NCBI RefSeq assembly: GCF_018446385.1
Contig: NW_024589857.1
Span: 496,001 to 560,000, forward strand
Length of the DNA: 64,000 nt
Origin: Zingiber officinale
Lineage: Eukaryota > Streptophyta > Magnoliopsida > Zingiberales > Zingiberaceae
Reading direction: 5' to 3'
The notes under the pieces: generated by a model
The model's input: the letters and a program-made list of their open reading frames with translations, nothing else
Told to the model about the DNA's origin: nothing
Databases searched by the model: none
Program-made: the position numbers and the translations under genes
Part shown: piece after piece, positions 46,218-59,221 of the stretch
Layout: each line of letters begins with the position of its first letter
Position numbering within the stretch: the first letter of the stretch is position 1

Positions 46218-47913
46218 TGTAAGAAACTAGGGCGCTAAACACGTGAAAACGCAACGGAAAATATCTAGTTCCTCTAGAAGATCCATGCAAAAGGAAACCA
46301 TATACTAAGATTTACATGAGAGGGAGTTATACCTTTGTTGTGTGCCTTCGCAATCCCCACAATAACGTTTCTTTAGATACGGATCTTAGCACGATCAAGT
46401 GGTTGCGCCTCTATGATATCCACACGAACAAGGCTCGTTTGTCTCACAAACTCACAAAGTGGAGAATGAAACAACCAAAGGTTATGCTAGCAACCCTTCT
46501 TGGGAGTTTCAGCCAAGTGAAGAGAGGAGGAGGAAGAAGAGAAAGAACACCAAAAACTCATCATGAAGATGAATCCAAAAACCCCCTTTTATAGATTCAT
46601 GAAATTACTTCATGCCTTAATTGACATTAATATTTGTCTTCATCCAATGAATCCAATGCATAAGCAATTCAAATTGTTCACTCTTCATCCAATGAATCCA
46701 ATGCATAAACAATTCAAATTGTTCACTCTTCATCCAGTGCATCCAATGCATGAGTAATTCAAATTCATAAAATCACTTAATGAGTCCAACTCATTAATCA
46801 TCAATCCAATTGACTCAATGAGTCTAATTCAAATTGGACTCAATCCAATAGTTGGATCCAATTGAATTTAACTCAATGAGTCTAATTTGAATTAGATTTA
46901 ATCCAATGATCCATCATATGAATCCATCTCCATTGACTTATTCTTTGTGTGTGACTCATTAGGTTCTCATAACGTTAGTAATATATCCTAATCAATATTT
47001 AGATACATAAGCAATGAGTGACATCTAGTAAGGCATCATTGCTATCCAAATGACGAGAATGTCGAGATCCGACTTAATCTTTTTTTGGCTATTATCTTGT
47101 ATGACTCAATCCTTCTATCCTTGATATCTAGATTGATCAATGATGCATAGACCATGTCATCCTCTTATCAATCTCTATGTTTCTTGATCTCTACGTAGAC
47201 ACACTCAATCAAATAACTCAATATCGCATATTGACTCGTTTAAACATGATCATGCATTCTTGTGTCCTACTAATCAAGGGGCCCACAAATATCACTTCCG
47301 TTATATTGAAGGAATAGATCTCATCTATATCACTCACATCTCTCCACATAACTTATTGCATACCTAGTGATCGACTTTTTGGTACACCCTATTACAGGTG
47401 ACATTTGTCGATATCAAAGTATACAACTCCTTATATAGGGAATCGTAGTGACTTCATGTCTAAGGACTATTCATACTAATAGTCACATGAGAATGTTTAT
47501 GATACTCATATAATGATTCATGAAACATTCTCATGGCGGGCTATTCAGTATATATTCTCTAATATATACTCATGTGTCAACTTGATATCTCATATCCATG
47601 ACTTGTGAAATTAAGTTATCTGTTGACCTACATGCTAGTCTCAATGCATTAATATTGTCCTTGCATATTAATGCTTGACTAGGAATAGTTAAGAGTAGTA
47701 TTCTATGTATATCTACAATAACTCACTATCAATTCAACCAATTGATATGTTGTAGATTATAACCTCCTACTCTAGGACATTATTATACTTATTCATTCCG
47801 CACTGAATTGAAGTAAATATAATAATCAACTTTACCTTTATTAATAATGAAATATAATACAAAAGAAGCTCTTTACAATCATCTCATAATTGATACTAGA
47901 GCTAATACTAACA
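46218..47913 (-). mobile_element. solo LTR in the gypsy pol region
   Basis: A 1696-bp segment runs from TGTAAGAAAC to CTAATACTAACA, flanked by CTTTC (46213-46217) and CTTTT (47914-47918), a 5-bp duplication with one mismatch. On the minus strand CTATAAAAGGGGG near 46583-46595 is a good TATA box, so orientation is minus. A 28-bp direct repeat (CATCCAATGAATCCAATGCAT) occurs two to three times at 46640-46750. No internal retroelement DNA is present. Confidence 0.8.
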
Positions 47914-49228
47914 CTTTTTATGTCCAGATTTTTGAATGAGATAAAGTACAGAGACATGGTCTATGCTTTGCTTCCTTAGGAAAGTGATATAATAGACCTA
48001 GACTTGGATCTATCAATTGAGGTGCAACAACTCCTATTGGACTTTGTTGATTTGATGGTCGAAGACCTTCATCCGAGACTTCCCCCTATGAGAGACATTC
48101 AACACTAGATTGACCTCATTCTAGGGTCCATCTTACCTAACCGACCGACATACCATCTTAGCCCTAAGGATGCTAAGGAACTACAATGATAAGTTGTGGA
48201 GCTATTGAGACAAGGTTATATTTGTGAGAGTATGAGCCATTGTGTAGTCCCTGCTCTATTCGTGCCAAAGATCGATCTTAGAGTGGATACCACCAGATTC
48301 GAATCAAGCTCGAAGATGAATGGAAGACCGCCTTCAAGACACAACATGGGTTGTACAAGTAGATGGTCATGCCTTTCAAACTGTCAACACATTCATGAGA
48401 TTCATGCATCAAGTCTTGCGACCTTTCATGAGAAGATTTGTGGTTGTATACTTTAACGACATCCTCATTTATAGTTTGACACAAGCTTTGCACCTTGATC
48501 ACCTCTGAACTATTTTTTAGAAGCTAAAGGTGGAACAATTGTTCATCAACAACCGGAAGTCTTCTTTCTTCACGACCTCAGTTTCATTTCTTGGATTTAT
48601 AGTGTCTACTAATGGAGTTCATGTAGATCCATCAAAGATAAACACAATCTTAGAGTGGCTGCAGCCAAAAACCATTCACAATGCCTAAAGTTTTCATGGA
48701 TTGACCTCTTTCTACTGCCGATTCATCCAGAATTTCAACACCTTTATTACTCCTATCATTGAGTGTCTCGAGGGGTGCAAGTTCAAGTGAACTGAAGTGG
48801 TTACGACTAATTTTCAACTAGTGAAACAAAAGATGACTTGAGCACTCATTCTAGCACTTTCAGATTTCGATAAACTATTCAAAGTAAACTGTGATGTATC
48901 TATCATTGACATTGGTGGTGTTCTAAGTCAATCGGGGTGCCCAATTACCTTTTTCAACGAGAAACTATCCAGTGCCCAGAAAAATTACTCTACCTATGAC
49001 TTTAAATTCTATGTTATTGTGTAATCCTTGAAGTATTGGCGGCATTATCTCATGAAGAAGGAATTTTTCTTATTCACTTATAATGAGGCTTTGAGGTACA
49101 TCAACAGCCAACGCAAGCTAAGTAGTCAACACGCCAAGTGGATAAACTACTTACAGGAGTTCACCTTCACGCAGAAGCATCAATCCGGGAGTCTCAATCA
49201 TATTGCAAATGCTCTAAGTTATCGTTCT
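47914..49228 (+). pseudogene. gypsy reverse transcriptase and RNase H, broken
   Basis: The region reads DLMVEDLHPRLPPMRDIQH, ELLRQGYICESMS and, after a deletion, the later RT part FMRFMHQVLRPFMRRFVVVYF. The catalytic YFDD-type box reads YFND, so one Asp is lost. About 50 residues of RT between VPK and the IDLR motif are missing, with junction microhomology. RNase H text follows (FKVNCDVS, YSTYDFKFYVIVQSLKYWRHYL, QSGSLNHIANALS). Several stops occur. It is cut at 49228 by the copia element; the gypsy continues at 61629. Confidence 0.85.
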
Positions 49229-51632
49229 TGTTGGTTGCTACTCGGAAAATCTAATGGTTCCACTGTATAAAAATTTTGTACAAAGGTCTGAACCTTTTCC
49301 TAGCTACCATGTGTTCTTTTAAATTAAACTTGGATCGCCTGCGGAACTTAACACGTTTGATCCAAAATTTAATCTATTTGTTCTTTTAGGTTTAGACTTG
49401 GATCTCTTGCGGAACTTAACACTTTCGATCCAAATCACCTAGGTTATTAATTCTATTAAATATTAATTTCCAAAATTGGCTTCCAGTACTGACGTGGCGA
49501 GGCACATGACCTTCTTGGATATGGGAACAACCACCACCGACTAGACAAAGCCTTTTAAGGAAAACTAATATTTAATTTCCTTAAATAACTTTAGGTCAAC
49601 CGAAAAGAACAATCAAATCACAAGAATAAGAAAAACAAAAAAAAACATAAATTCGAAAACTATTTTGAAATACTAGAATCACAAACCTCTTGTATTTGGT
49701 ATTATTTCCAAAAATAACTAGTATGATGCGGAAAGGAAAAATACTAGTTATACCTTTTAGAAAGACCTCTTGATCTTCTACCGTATTCCTCTTCTAACCT
49801 CGGACGTTGTGTGGGCAACGATCTTCCAAGATGAGGACCACCTAGCACCTTCTTCTTCTTCCTTCAAGTTTCGGCCAATCACCAAAAATCCAAGGATGAA
49901 GAACTTTTTCCACCAACCAAGCTCCAAGGGATGCAAGCTTTCTCTCCTTCTTCTTCTTCTTCTCCAAGTAGTATCCGGCCACCACAAAAGATCCAAGCAA
50001 TGGAAGAGTTTCGGCCACCACAAAGAGGAAGAGAGGGAGAGAGGATGGCCCTCCACAACACCAAGGAAAAGAGGGAGAGAATAATAGAAGTTGTGTCTCA
50101 TGAAACCACCCCAACCCCCTCTTTTATATTCCTTAGCTTTGGTAAATAAGGAAATTTAATTACAATAAAATTTCCTTAACTTTCCTTGACAACAATTAAT
50201 TAAGAAAAATTAAATAAAATTTCCTAATCAATTTCATCATGGCCGGCCACCTCAATAGGAGCAAACAAGGCAATTTCAATCAAACTAAAATTCCTTGTTT
50301 GTCTTCGGAAATTTTTAAAAAATAAAATTTCCCTTTAAAATCCCTTCATGGTTGATAAAAAGAAATTTCTATAATTTTAATTTTTCTACACGTGAATAAT
50401 TTATAAAGAGTAAAAATAAAATATCTTTTCAATTTACAAATAAAGAAAGAGATCTAATATCTTTCTTTAATCTTTTGTAGATCCTTTTAAAAGAGATATT
50501 TTAATTTTTAATCTCTCCAACAAATTATATCTTTCACATAAGAAATATTTAAAATTAAAATTCCTTTTAATTTAATGGGGGCCGGCCACCTAAGCTTGGG
50601 TTCAAGCTAGGGCCGGCCACCCATGAACCAAGGCTTGGCCGACCCTTGCTTGAACCACAAGCTAGCTTGGCCGGCCCCTACATCATGGGTACGAAGGTGG
50701 GTATAGGTGGGTATAGTACTCTATAAATAAAGGGCTACGATAGGGACCGAGAGGAGGAATTGGTTTTGGTCTCCCGATAAAATTAAGCATCCCGTGTTCG
50801 CCCCGAACACACAACTTAATTTTATCAATAATAATTCATTCCACTAGAGAACTATTATTGAACTACCGCACTAATCACAAATTACATTTTTGGGCTCCTT
50901 CTTATTGTGAGTGTGTTAGTCTCCCTGTGTTTAAGATGTCAAATGTCCACTAATTAAGTGAGTTACTGACAACTCATTTAATTAATATCTTAGTCCAAGA
51001 ATAATACCACTCAACCTTATTGTCATGTCGGACTAAGTCTACCTGCAGGGTTTAACATGACAATCCTTATGTGCTCATCTTGGGGACATTATCAACCTAG
51101 ATTACTAGGACACAGTTTCCTTCTATAATCAACAACACACACTATAAGTGATATCATTTCCCAACTTATCGGGCTTATTGATTTATCGAACTAAATTTCA
51201 CCCATTGATAAATTAAAGAAATAAATATCAAATATATGTGCTTGTTATTATATTAGGATTAAGAGCACACACTTCCATAATAACTGAGGTATTTGTTTCT
51301 TTATAAAATCAGTATAAAAAAAACAACCTCAAATGGTCCTACTCAATACACTATAAGTGTACTAGTGTAATTATATAGTTAAGATAAACTAATTCCTAAT
51401 TACACTACGACCTTCCAATGGTTTGTTCCTTTCCATTTGGTCGTGAGCTGCTGTTTATAATTTATAAGGTACTGATAACATCATCTTTTGTATGTGACAC
51501 CACATACTATGTTATCTACAATATAAATTAATTGAACAACTACAAACAAATGTAGATATTTTGACCAAATGTGATTCTTTATTCAAAATAAATGTTTACA
51601 AAAGCTTAGGCTTTTCAGTATACACTCTAACA
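49229..51632 (-). repeat. 3' LTR of the copia element
   Basis: It is 2404 bp, TGTTGGTTGCTACTCGG to TACACTCTAACA on the plus strand. It contains a minus-strand TATA-like GAATATAAAAGAGGG near 50118-50132. Short frames inside it (for example 49770-50084) recur in every LTR copy and look non-coding. Confidence 0.95.
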
Positions 51633-51653
51633 ATCTCCCACTTATACTAATGA

Positions 51654-54600
51654 CTAAGCTGCCATATCTTCTACCATACATCTGATTCTCATTCCCTCCA
51701 CATGCCGATCGAAAGCTTTTGCCGGAAGGGCCTTAGTGAAAGGATCTGCCAGGTTATCTGCTGATGCAATCTTGGCGATGACAACTTCTCCTCGCTTCAC
51801 GATATCTCGTATCAGGTGGTACTTGCGCTCTATATGTTTACTTGCCTTATGGGCTCGTGGTTCCTTCGAGTTTGCAACTGCACCGCTATTATCACAATAA
51901 ATTGTGATGATTTTGGGCAAACCAGGAATCACATCTAAGTCCATTAGAAAGTTCCTGAGCCATACTGCTTCTTTAGTCGCCTCAGAGGCTGCTACATACT
52001 CGGCTTCCATGGTTGAGTCCGAAACGTATTTCTGCTTAACACTCCTCCATGCAATGGCTCCACCTCCTAAAGTAAACACATAGCCTGATGTAAACTTACT
52101 ATTGTCCCTATCTGATTGGAAATCTGAATCTGTGTAACCCACAGGGTGCAAATCGTCTGTTTGGTAAACTAGCATATAATCTCTAGTACTTCTCAGGTAC
52201 TTTAATATATGCTTTACCGCAGTCCAATATCCTTGTCCAGGATTACTTTGATATCTGCTAACCATGCCCACGGCAAAACAGATATCAGGTCTCGTACATA
52301 GCATTGCATACATTAAGCTTCCTACAGCCGAAGCATAAGGAACTGCTTTCATGTCCTATATCTCCTTTGATGTCGTCGGAGACATCTCTTTAGATAGAGC
52401 TACTCCATGCCTAAAAGGTAAGAAACCTTTCTTGGAATCCTGCATGCTAAAACGAGCAAGGATTGTATCTATATATGAAGTTTGCGACAGACACAACATT
52501 CTTTTCTTGCGATCCCTTATAACTTTGATCCCAAGAATGTGTGCACAATCTCCTAAGTCCTTTATATCAAATTGTTTGGACAACCATACCCTTACGTCCG
52601 ATAATACCTTGACATTGTTGCCAATTAACAAAATATCATCTACGTATAGTACAAGAAATACCACCACGTTTCCGTTACACTTCTTGTATACACAAGACTC
52701 ATCCGGACACTGAATAAATTCATATGACTGGATTACTTTATTAAACCGGATGTTCCAAGACCTTGAAGCTTGCTTCAGTCCATAAATGGATCGATTGAGC
52801 TTGCACACTAGATGCTCTTTGCCTTTTTCAATAAACCCTTCTGGTTGCTTCATATGGATGTTCTCTTCAAGACTTCCATTAAGAAAAGCTGTCTTGACAT
52901 CCATTTGCCAAATCTCATAATCCATATGAGCAGCAATGGATAAGAGTATCCGGATAGACTTAAGCATGGCTACCGGTGAAAAGGTCTCCTCATAATCGAT
53001 TCCCTCTTTCTGAGTGTACCCTTTCGTAACAAGCCTAGCTTTGAAGGTTTCTACCTTCCCGTCTGTCCCTCTCTTCCTTTTGTAGATACACTTGCATCCA
53101 ACGGCTTTTACACCATCAGGTGGTTCTACGAGCTCCCAGACCTTATTAGAGTACATAGACTCTATTTCAGAATTCATTGCCTTTTGCCAAGATGCTGCAT
53201 CTATATCTTGGAGTGCTTCGTCATATGTTCGGGGATCAAGTTCATATTTACCCGGGATTAAGTCCGAAGACTCTCCCAAAAACATAAATCTATCAGGCTG
53301 CCTAACAACCCTCCCACTACGACGAGGCACAGTCTGTGGTTGTGTATCATGTGTGACACGTGTTGCAGTCTCTTGTGGTACTTCATCTTGTACTGTTGGT
53401 ACTAAGGTAGACGTGACCTCTCTAAGTTCTTCTAAAACAACTTTGCTACTGGCTTGTGATCCATTATATAGTCTTCTTCTAAAAACTGGGCATTGGTGCT
53501 AACAATGACCTTCTGGTCTTTAGGACTATAAAATAAACCACCTTTCGTTCCTCTGGGATACCCCACAAACGCGCGAACTTCTGTACGAGATTCTAACTTA
53601 TCAGCATCTGGTTTTAGCACATGTGCTGGACTACCCCAAATCTGAATATATCTTAGACTGGGCTTTCGCCCATTCCATAATTCTGTGGGAGTAGAAGAAA
53701 CTGATTTAGAAGGTACTAAGTTCAGAATGTACACTGCTGTTTCCAAAGCGTATCCCCAAAACGAATTTGGTAATTCTGAATAACTCATCATCGATCTAAC
53801 CATCTCCATAAAAGTCCTATTCCTTCGTTCTGCCACACCATTCTGTTGGGGTGTACCAGGTGCGGACAGTTGGAATTGAATTCCGACCTCTGATTGTTGG
53901 AGTGTATACTGAAAGCCTAAGCTTTTGTAAACATTTGTTTAGAATAAAGAATCACATTTGGTCAAATTATCTACATTTGTTTGTAGTTGTTCAATTAATT
54001 TATATTGTAGATAACATAGCATGTGGTGTCACATGCAGAAGATAATGTTATCAGTACCTTATAAATTATAAACAGTAGCTCACGACCAAAATGAAAAGGA
54101 ACAAATCATTAGAAGGTCGTAGTGTAATTAGGTATCAGTTTATCTTGACTGTATAATTACACTAGTACACTTAGAGTGTATTGAGTAGGACCATTTGAGG
54201 TCGTTTCTTTTATACTGACTTTATAAAGGAACAAAGACCTCAGTTATTATGGAAGTGTGTGCTCTTAATCCTAATATAATAACAAGCACATATATTTGAT
54301 ATTTATTTCTTTAATTTATCAATGGGTGAGATTTAGTTCGATGAATCAATAAGCCCGATAAATTGGGAAATGATATCACTTATAGTGTGTGTTGTTGATT
54401 ATAGAAGGAAGCTGTGTCCTAGAGATACTAGGTTGATAATGTCCTCAAGAGGAGCTCATAAGGATTGTCATGTTAAACCCTGCAGGTGGACTTAGTCCGA
54501 CATGATGATAAGGTTGAGTGGTACTACTCTTGGACTAAGATATTAATTAAATGAGTTGTCAGTAACTCACTTAATTGGTGGACATTCGATATCTTAAACA

Positions 54601-57600
54601 CAGGGAGACTAACACACTCATAATAAGAAGGAGCCCAAAAATGTAATTTGGGATTGGTGCGGTAGTTCAATAATAGTTCTCTAGTGGAATGAATTATTAT
54701 TGATAAAATTAAGTTGTGTGTTCGGGGCGAACACGGGATGCTTAATTTTATCGGGAGACCAAAATCAATTCCTCCTCTCGGTCCCTATCGTAGCCTCTTA
54801 CTTATAGAGTACTATACCCACATATACCCACCTTCTATACCCACCTAAAGGGGGTCGGCCAAGCTAGCTTGGGAACCAAGCTAGGGTCGGCCTAAGCATG
54901 GGTTTAGGGTGGCCGGCCCTAGCTTGAACCCAAGCTAGTAGGGCCGGCCATAATTAAATTAAAAAGGATTTTAATTTTAATTTTTATTATGTGGAAGATA
55001 TAATTTATTAAAGAGAATTAAAATTAAAATATCTCTCTTGTAAAAGATCTACAAAAGATTAAAGAAAGAGATTAGATCTCTTTCCTTATTTGTAGATTGG
55101 TGAGATATTTTATTTTCTCTTTAAGAATTATTCACATGTTGTAAAATTAAAATTATGGAAATTTCTTTTTATCAACCATGAAGAGATTTTTGAAGAGAAA
55201 TTTTAATTTTAAAATTTCCGGAAACAAATTAGGAAGTTTTAATTTGTTGATTAAAACTTGTCTAATTTTTTTTTTTTTTTGATGTGGCCGGCCAATATAG
55301 TTTAATTGGGGCAATTTTATTTTATTTTTCTCAATTAAATCATGTCAAGGAAATTAAGAAAATTTTATTGTAATTAAATTTCCTAATTTGTCTAGGCCAA
55401 GGAATATAAAAGAAGGGGTGAGGGTGCCTTCATGGGATAACCTCTATTATTTTCTCTCCCTCTTTTCCTTGGTGTTGTGGCCGGCCATCATCTTCTCCCT
55501 CTCTTCCTCTTGTGGTGGCCGAATACTTCATCCCTCTTGGAGTTCTTGTGGTGGCCGGATACTACTTGGAGAAGAAGAAGAAGGAGGAGAGAAAGCTAGC
55601 ATCTCTTGGAGCTTGGTTGGTGTTTAATTCTTCATCCTTTGTTAAGCTTCTTTTGTGGCCGAACCTAGCTAGGAGGAGAAGAAGGTGGTTGGTGATTTCT
55701 CATCTCGGAAGATCGTTGCCCACACAACGTCCGAGGTTAGAAGAGGAATACGGTAGAAGATCAAGAGGTCTTTCTAAAAGGTATAACTAGTAATTTTCTT
55801 TCTGCATCATACTAGTTATTTTTGGAAATAATACCAAATACAATAGGCTTACGATTCTAGTATTTCGAATATATTTTTCGATGTTGTGTTCTTTTGTTTT
55901 ATTTTTCCTTGTGATTTGATTGTTCTTTTCGGTTAACCTAAAGTTATTTTAGGAAATTAAATATTAGCTTTCCATAAGAGGTTTTGTCTAGTCGGTGGTG
56001 GTTGCTCCCATATCCAAGAAGGACATGTGTCTCGCCACGTCAGTACTGGGAACCAATTATGGAAATTAATATTTAATGGAATTAATAACTTAAGGTGACT
56101 TGGGTCGAACGTGTTAAGTTCCGCAGGAGATCCAAGTCAAAACCTAAAAGAACAAATAGATTAAGTTTTGGATCAAACGTGTTAAGTTCCGCAGGCGATC
56201 CAAAATTTAATTTAAAAGAACACATGGTAGCTAGGAAAAGTTTCAGACCTTTGTACAAAATTTTTGTACAGTGGAACCTCTAGGTTTTCCGAGTAGCAAC
56301 CAACACTGATAAGTAATTCCTAAACTCTCCTAAGAGGTATTCGCCACCACGATCAGACCGTAGTGTCTTGATACTTTTACCTAGTCGTTTCTCCACATCA
56401 GTCTTGTATTCTTTGAACTTATCAAAGCACTCGGACTTGCGGCGCATTAGGTAAATGTATCCGTATCTTGAATAATCATCTATAAAAGAGATAAAATATT
56501 CAAAACCACCTCTTGCCTGGACAGACATAGGACCACACAAATCAGAATGAACCAATTCTAACACTTCTTTGGCTCTATACCCCTTGGCCTTAAAAGGCCT
56601 TTTGGTCATTTTACCTTCCAAGCAAGATTCACAAGTTGAAAAATTTTCCAACTCTAATGAACTCAAAAGTCCATCGGCTATAAGCCTCTAAATTCTACTT
56701 AAGTTAATATGACCAAGCCTTAGATGCCAAAGATATACTTGGTTCATTTCTGAAGGTTCTTTTCTCTTATTAGAGTTAGAAGATGAGTTATAAATTTTTA
56801 TGTTTTGCTTTGTGAGATAAATTGGATTTAAAGTATACAAATTTCCAACTAATGCACCAGAACAGATAATCTCTTTATTTCTCTTAATAACTACATCATT
56901 ACTAAAGGAAACTGAATATCTATCTAAAAACAGTTTAGAAACTGAAACTAAATTCTTTCTAAAACTAGGTACATAAAGACAATTTCTTAAAACCAAATTT
57001 CTATTTCTATTAAAAGATAAGTAGACGTCTCCCACTGCAACAGCCGCCACCTTAGTAGCATTGCCCATGTAGACGGTAATCTCTCCTTCAGTTAGTCGTC
57101 GGGTTTCCTGGAACCTCTGCAAGGAATTGCAGACATGATCAGTGGCTCCCGTATCTACACATCAGGTGCTGGTAGATAACACCGCTAAACATGTTTCAAC
57201 AACTAGAGCATGAGATATACCTTTGTTGCTTTGATTCCTACGAGGACAGTCCGTCTTCCAATGCCCTGACTGCTTACAGATGAAGCACTTGCCCTTTGGC
57301 TTCTTCACTCCAGCTTTAGGTCCTGTACTCTGAGATTTATTTACTTTCTTTGCTGAACCAACTTGTTTCTTCTTCTTCTTTCCTTTTGGTTTAGAAGTAG
57401 AACCATTTTCAGCATAGTGAATATGAGAATTGTGACGAAACAAACCTTCTGCTGCCTGAAGTTCTGTCAGTAGTTCCGCCAATGAATATACCCTTTTGTT
57501 CATATTGTAATTCAGGCGGAATTGCTCAAAACTTCTAGGTAGTGTTTGGAGGATCATATCGATCTGGGTTTCCCCATCAATTTCTCCTCCAAGGATCTGT

Positions 57601-58040
57601 ATTTCGTTCAGATAAGCCATCATCTTTAGGATATGATCTCTCACAGGAGTACCCTCTTGCATGGTGGCTGTCATTATCTTTCTCATGGCTTCTTGTCTAG
57701 AAGCCCGATCCTGATGACCAAAGAGTTCCTTGAGATTGTTCATAATATCATAAGCTGTTGGTAAATCTTGATGCTGATGTTGCAATACATTTGACATTGA
57801 AGCCAAAATGTAACACCGCGCCATCTCATCTGCCTTTACCCATTTCTTATGATATTCAATCTCCTCTTGGGTAGATTCACCAGTGGGTGCATCAGGGCAA
57901 GGCTCAGTCAGTACAAACTTATAGCTTTCAGCAGTAAGAACAATGTCCAGGTTCCTTTTCCAATCTATGTAGTTAGGACCAGTAAGTCTATTCTGTTGTA
58001 GTATGATGGACAGTGGGTTGAAAGTCATCCTAAGAATCAC
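51654..58040 (-). pseudogene. copia gag-pol, disrupted
   Basis: Gag (58040-57162) has a UBN2-like core and one CCHC knuckle (C252-C255-H260-C265, CFICKQSGHWKTDC). A TGA falls just before the protease motif DTGATDH. A second stop follows GHINLSRI near 56687. The integrase core (56666-56310) shows HSDLCGPM, FIDDYSRYGYIYLM and RSDRGGEYL, with the expected acidic residues. It is then split by solo LTR C and resumes at 53894 with [15 protein letters not shown] frameshift near 53432, after HKPVAKLF, precedes RT (53330-52356), which has the YVDDILLIG box. A TAG before DMKAVPYA leads to RNase H (52352-51654), with MEAEYVAASEATKEAVW and HKASKHIERKYHLIRD. Three stops, one frameshift and one insertion make this copy inactive. 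A Tork/Angela-like lineage is likely. Confidence 0.93.
53895..56305 (+). mobile_element. solo LTR 'C' inside the copia integrase
   Basis: A 2411-bp LTR of the same family as its host but inverted. The target duplication is CTGAT (53890-53894 and 56306-56310). A plus-strand TATA-like GGAATATAAAAGAAGG lies near 55402. The integrase frame on either side is in register, so the insertion is the only lesion at this point. No internal element sequence is present, so unequal recombination between two LTRs of the incoming copy is the likely origin. Confidence 0.93.
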
Positions 58041-59207
58041 AAATAACTTTTGGTCAGAACTCTAATTTAGAATAATATTGATTCCTCAAACAATACTATT
58101 TTAAATTAACCAACACCTCAAAACACCGTGAATTTTGTATGCCACGATAGTGTGGACGTATACAAATTCAGCATTTGTAAAAGGAGGGTTTTAACCCATT
58201 AATTTTATTATCTTGTCAACCTAACTTTTTGATAAATAAAATTAATAGTTGGTATCATTTGGTCGCACAAATAATAGCAGTGACTCCGATGGGGAGGATA
58301 CTATTAGTTGTGCCTAAGTGTATACCATTACTTGACACTAAGTCCATTAATAAGATTGTGCCCCTTCCGATGGGGAAGATCACACGCTCTTAATTAACTT
58401 CCTATAGTCATCCCAAATGAAAGTTTGTTCTAGTGATCCACAAACAAGCTCATCTGATATGGAGGAAAGCACTCAGAGCCAACGCGCAAGCTTGTTTGCA
58501 TCACTTACAAACCAGTAATGGAGACCGTGGAATTTATTTAAAATCCCTCTCCCACTTAGTTATTTATAAATGAGGAATTTTAACTATGCTAGCCTACTAA
58601 ACATGTATACTAACATGCACATACAGCACAATATAAAAGCAATAAATAGAAAATCTAATTTTCAACTATTATGACTTTTATCTATGGTTGTCCTCCATGT
58701 GTTGTCATCCCAAGCTGCTGCCATATTTGGCCACCGCCACCGGGTCTAGCTGTCGCATCCATCTTGCTCCTTGTTCCGCTGCGCCTCTGGTCCTCAAAAA
58801 AGGTTCCACGCCTTGCAAGATTCGATCCGCGACATAAATAGAATTTTACATTTTTTGATCCTATATTCCTCGAAAGAATGTACATGTAAACTAGATCGAA
58901 CATAAAATAAAAATTTACATCCATCGATCCTATATTCCATAAAAGGAATGTACATGTAACTAGATCAAAAATAAAATCCTAATAAAAACTAAATACAGCT
59001 CCTGCTGTATTTTATAATACAATCATGCACACACATATAAATGCCCTTGACACGTCCAAGGGTCCAATCACACACACAAAAAATTATAAGCCATAATAGT
59101 TGGATCCTGCATCCACAAAGTTAGCACATCCTACTATTAACCTGCCTAAATTATGTATGACATGTGCATAATTAAACTAATACCAAATACACAGAGGCAA
59201 AACCCTA
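58041..59207 (-). other. untranslated leader of the copia element
   Basis: About 1.17 kb between the PBS and the gag start holds no conserved protein. It contains a duplicated block (ATCGATCCTATATTCC style, near 58855-58960) and would include the packaging signal if the element follows family rules. Confidence 0.6.
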
Positions 59208-59221
59208 GCTCTGATATCAAT

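Noticed and set aside
49770..50149. Repeated short frames of about 60-107 codons, also at 28306-28623 and 59764-60143
   Set aside because: The same frames occur in each copy of the copia-family LTR leader and have no protein signature.
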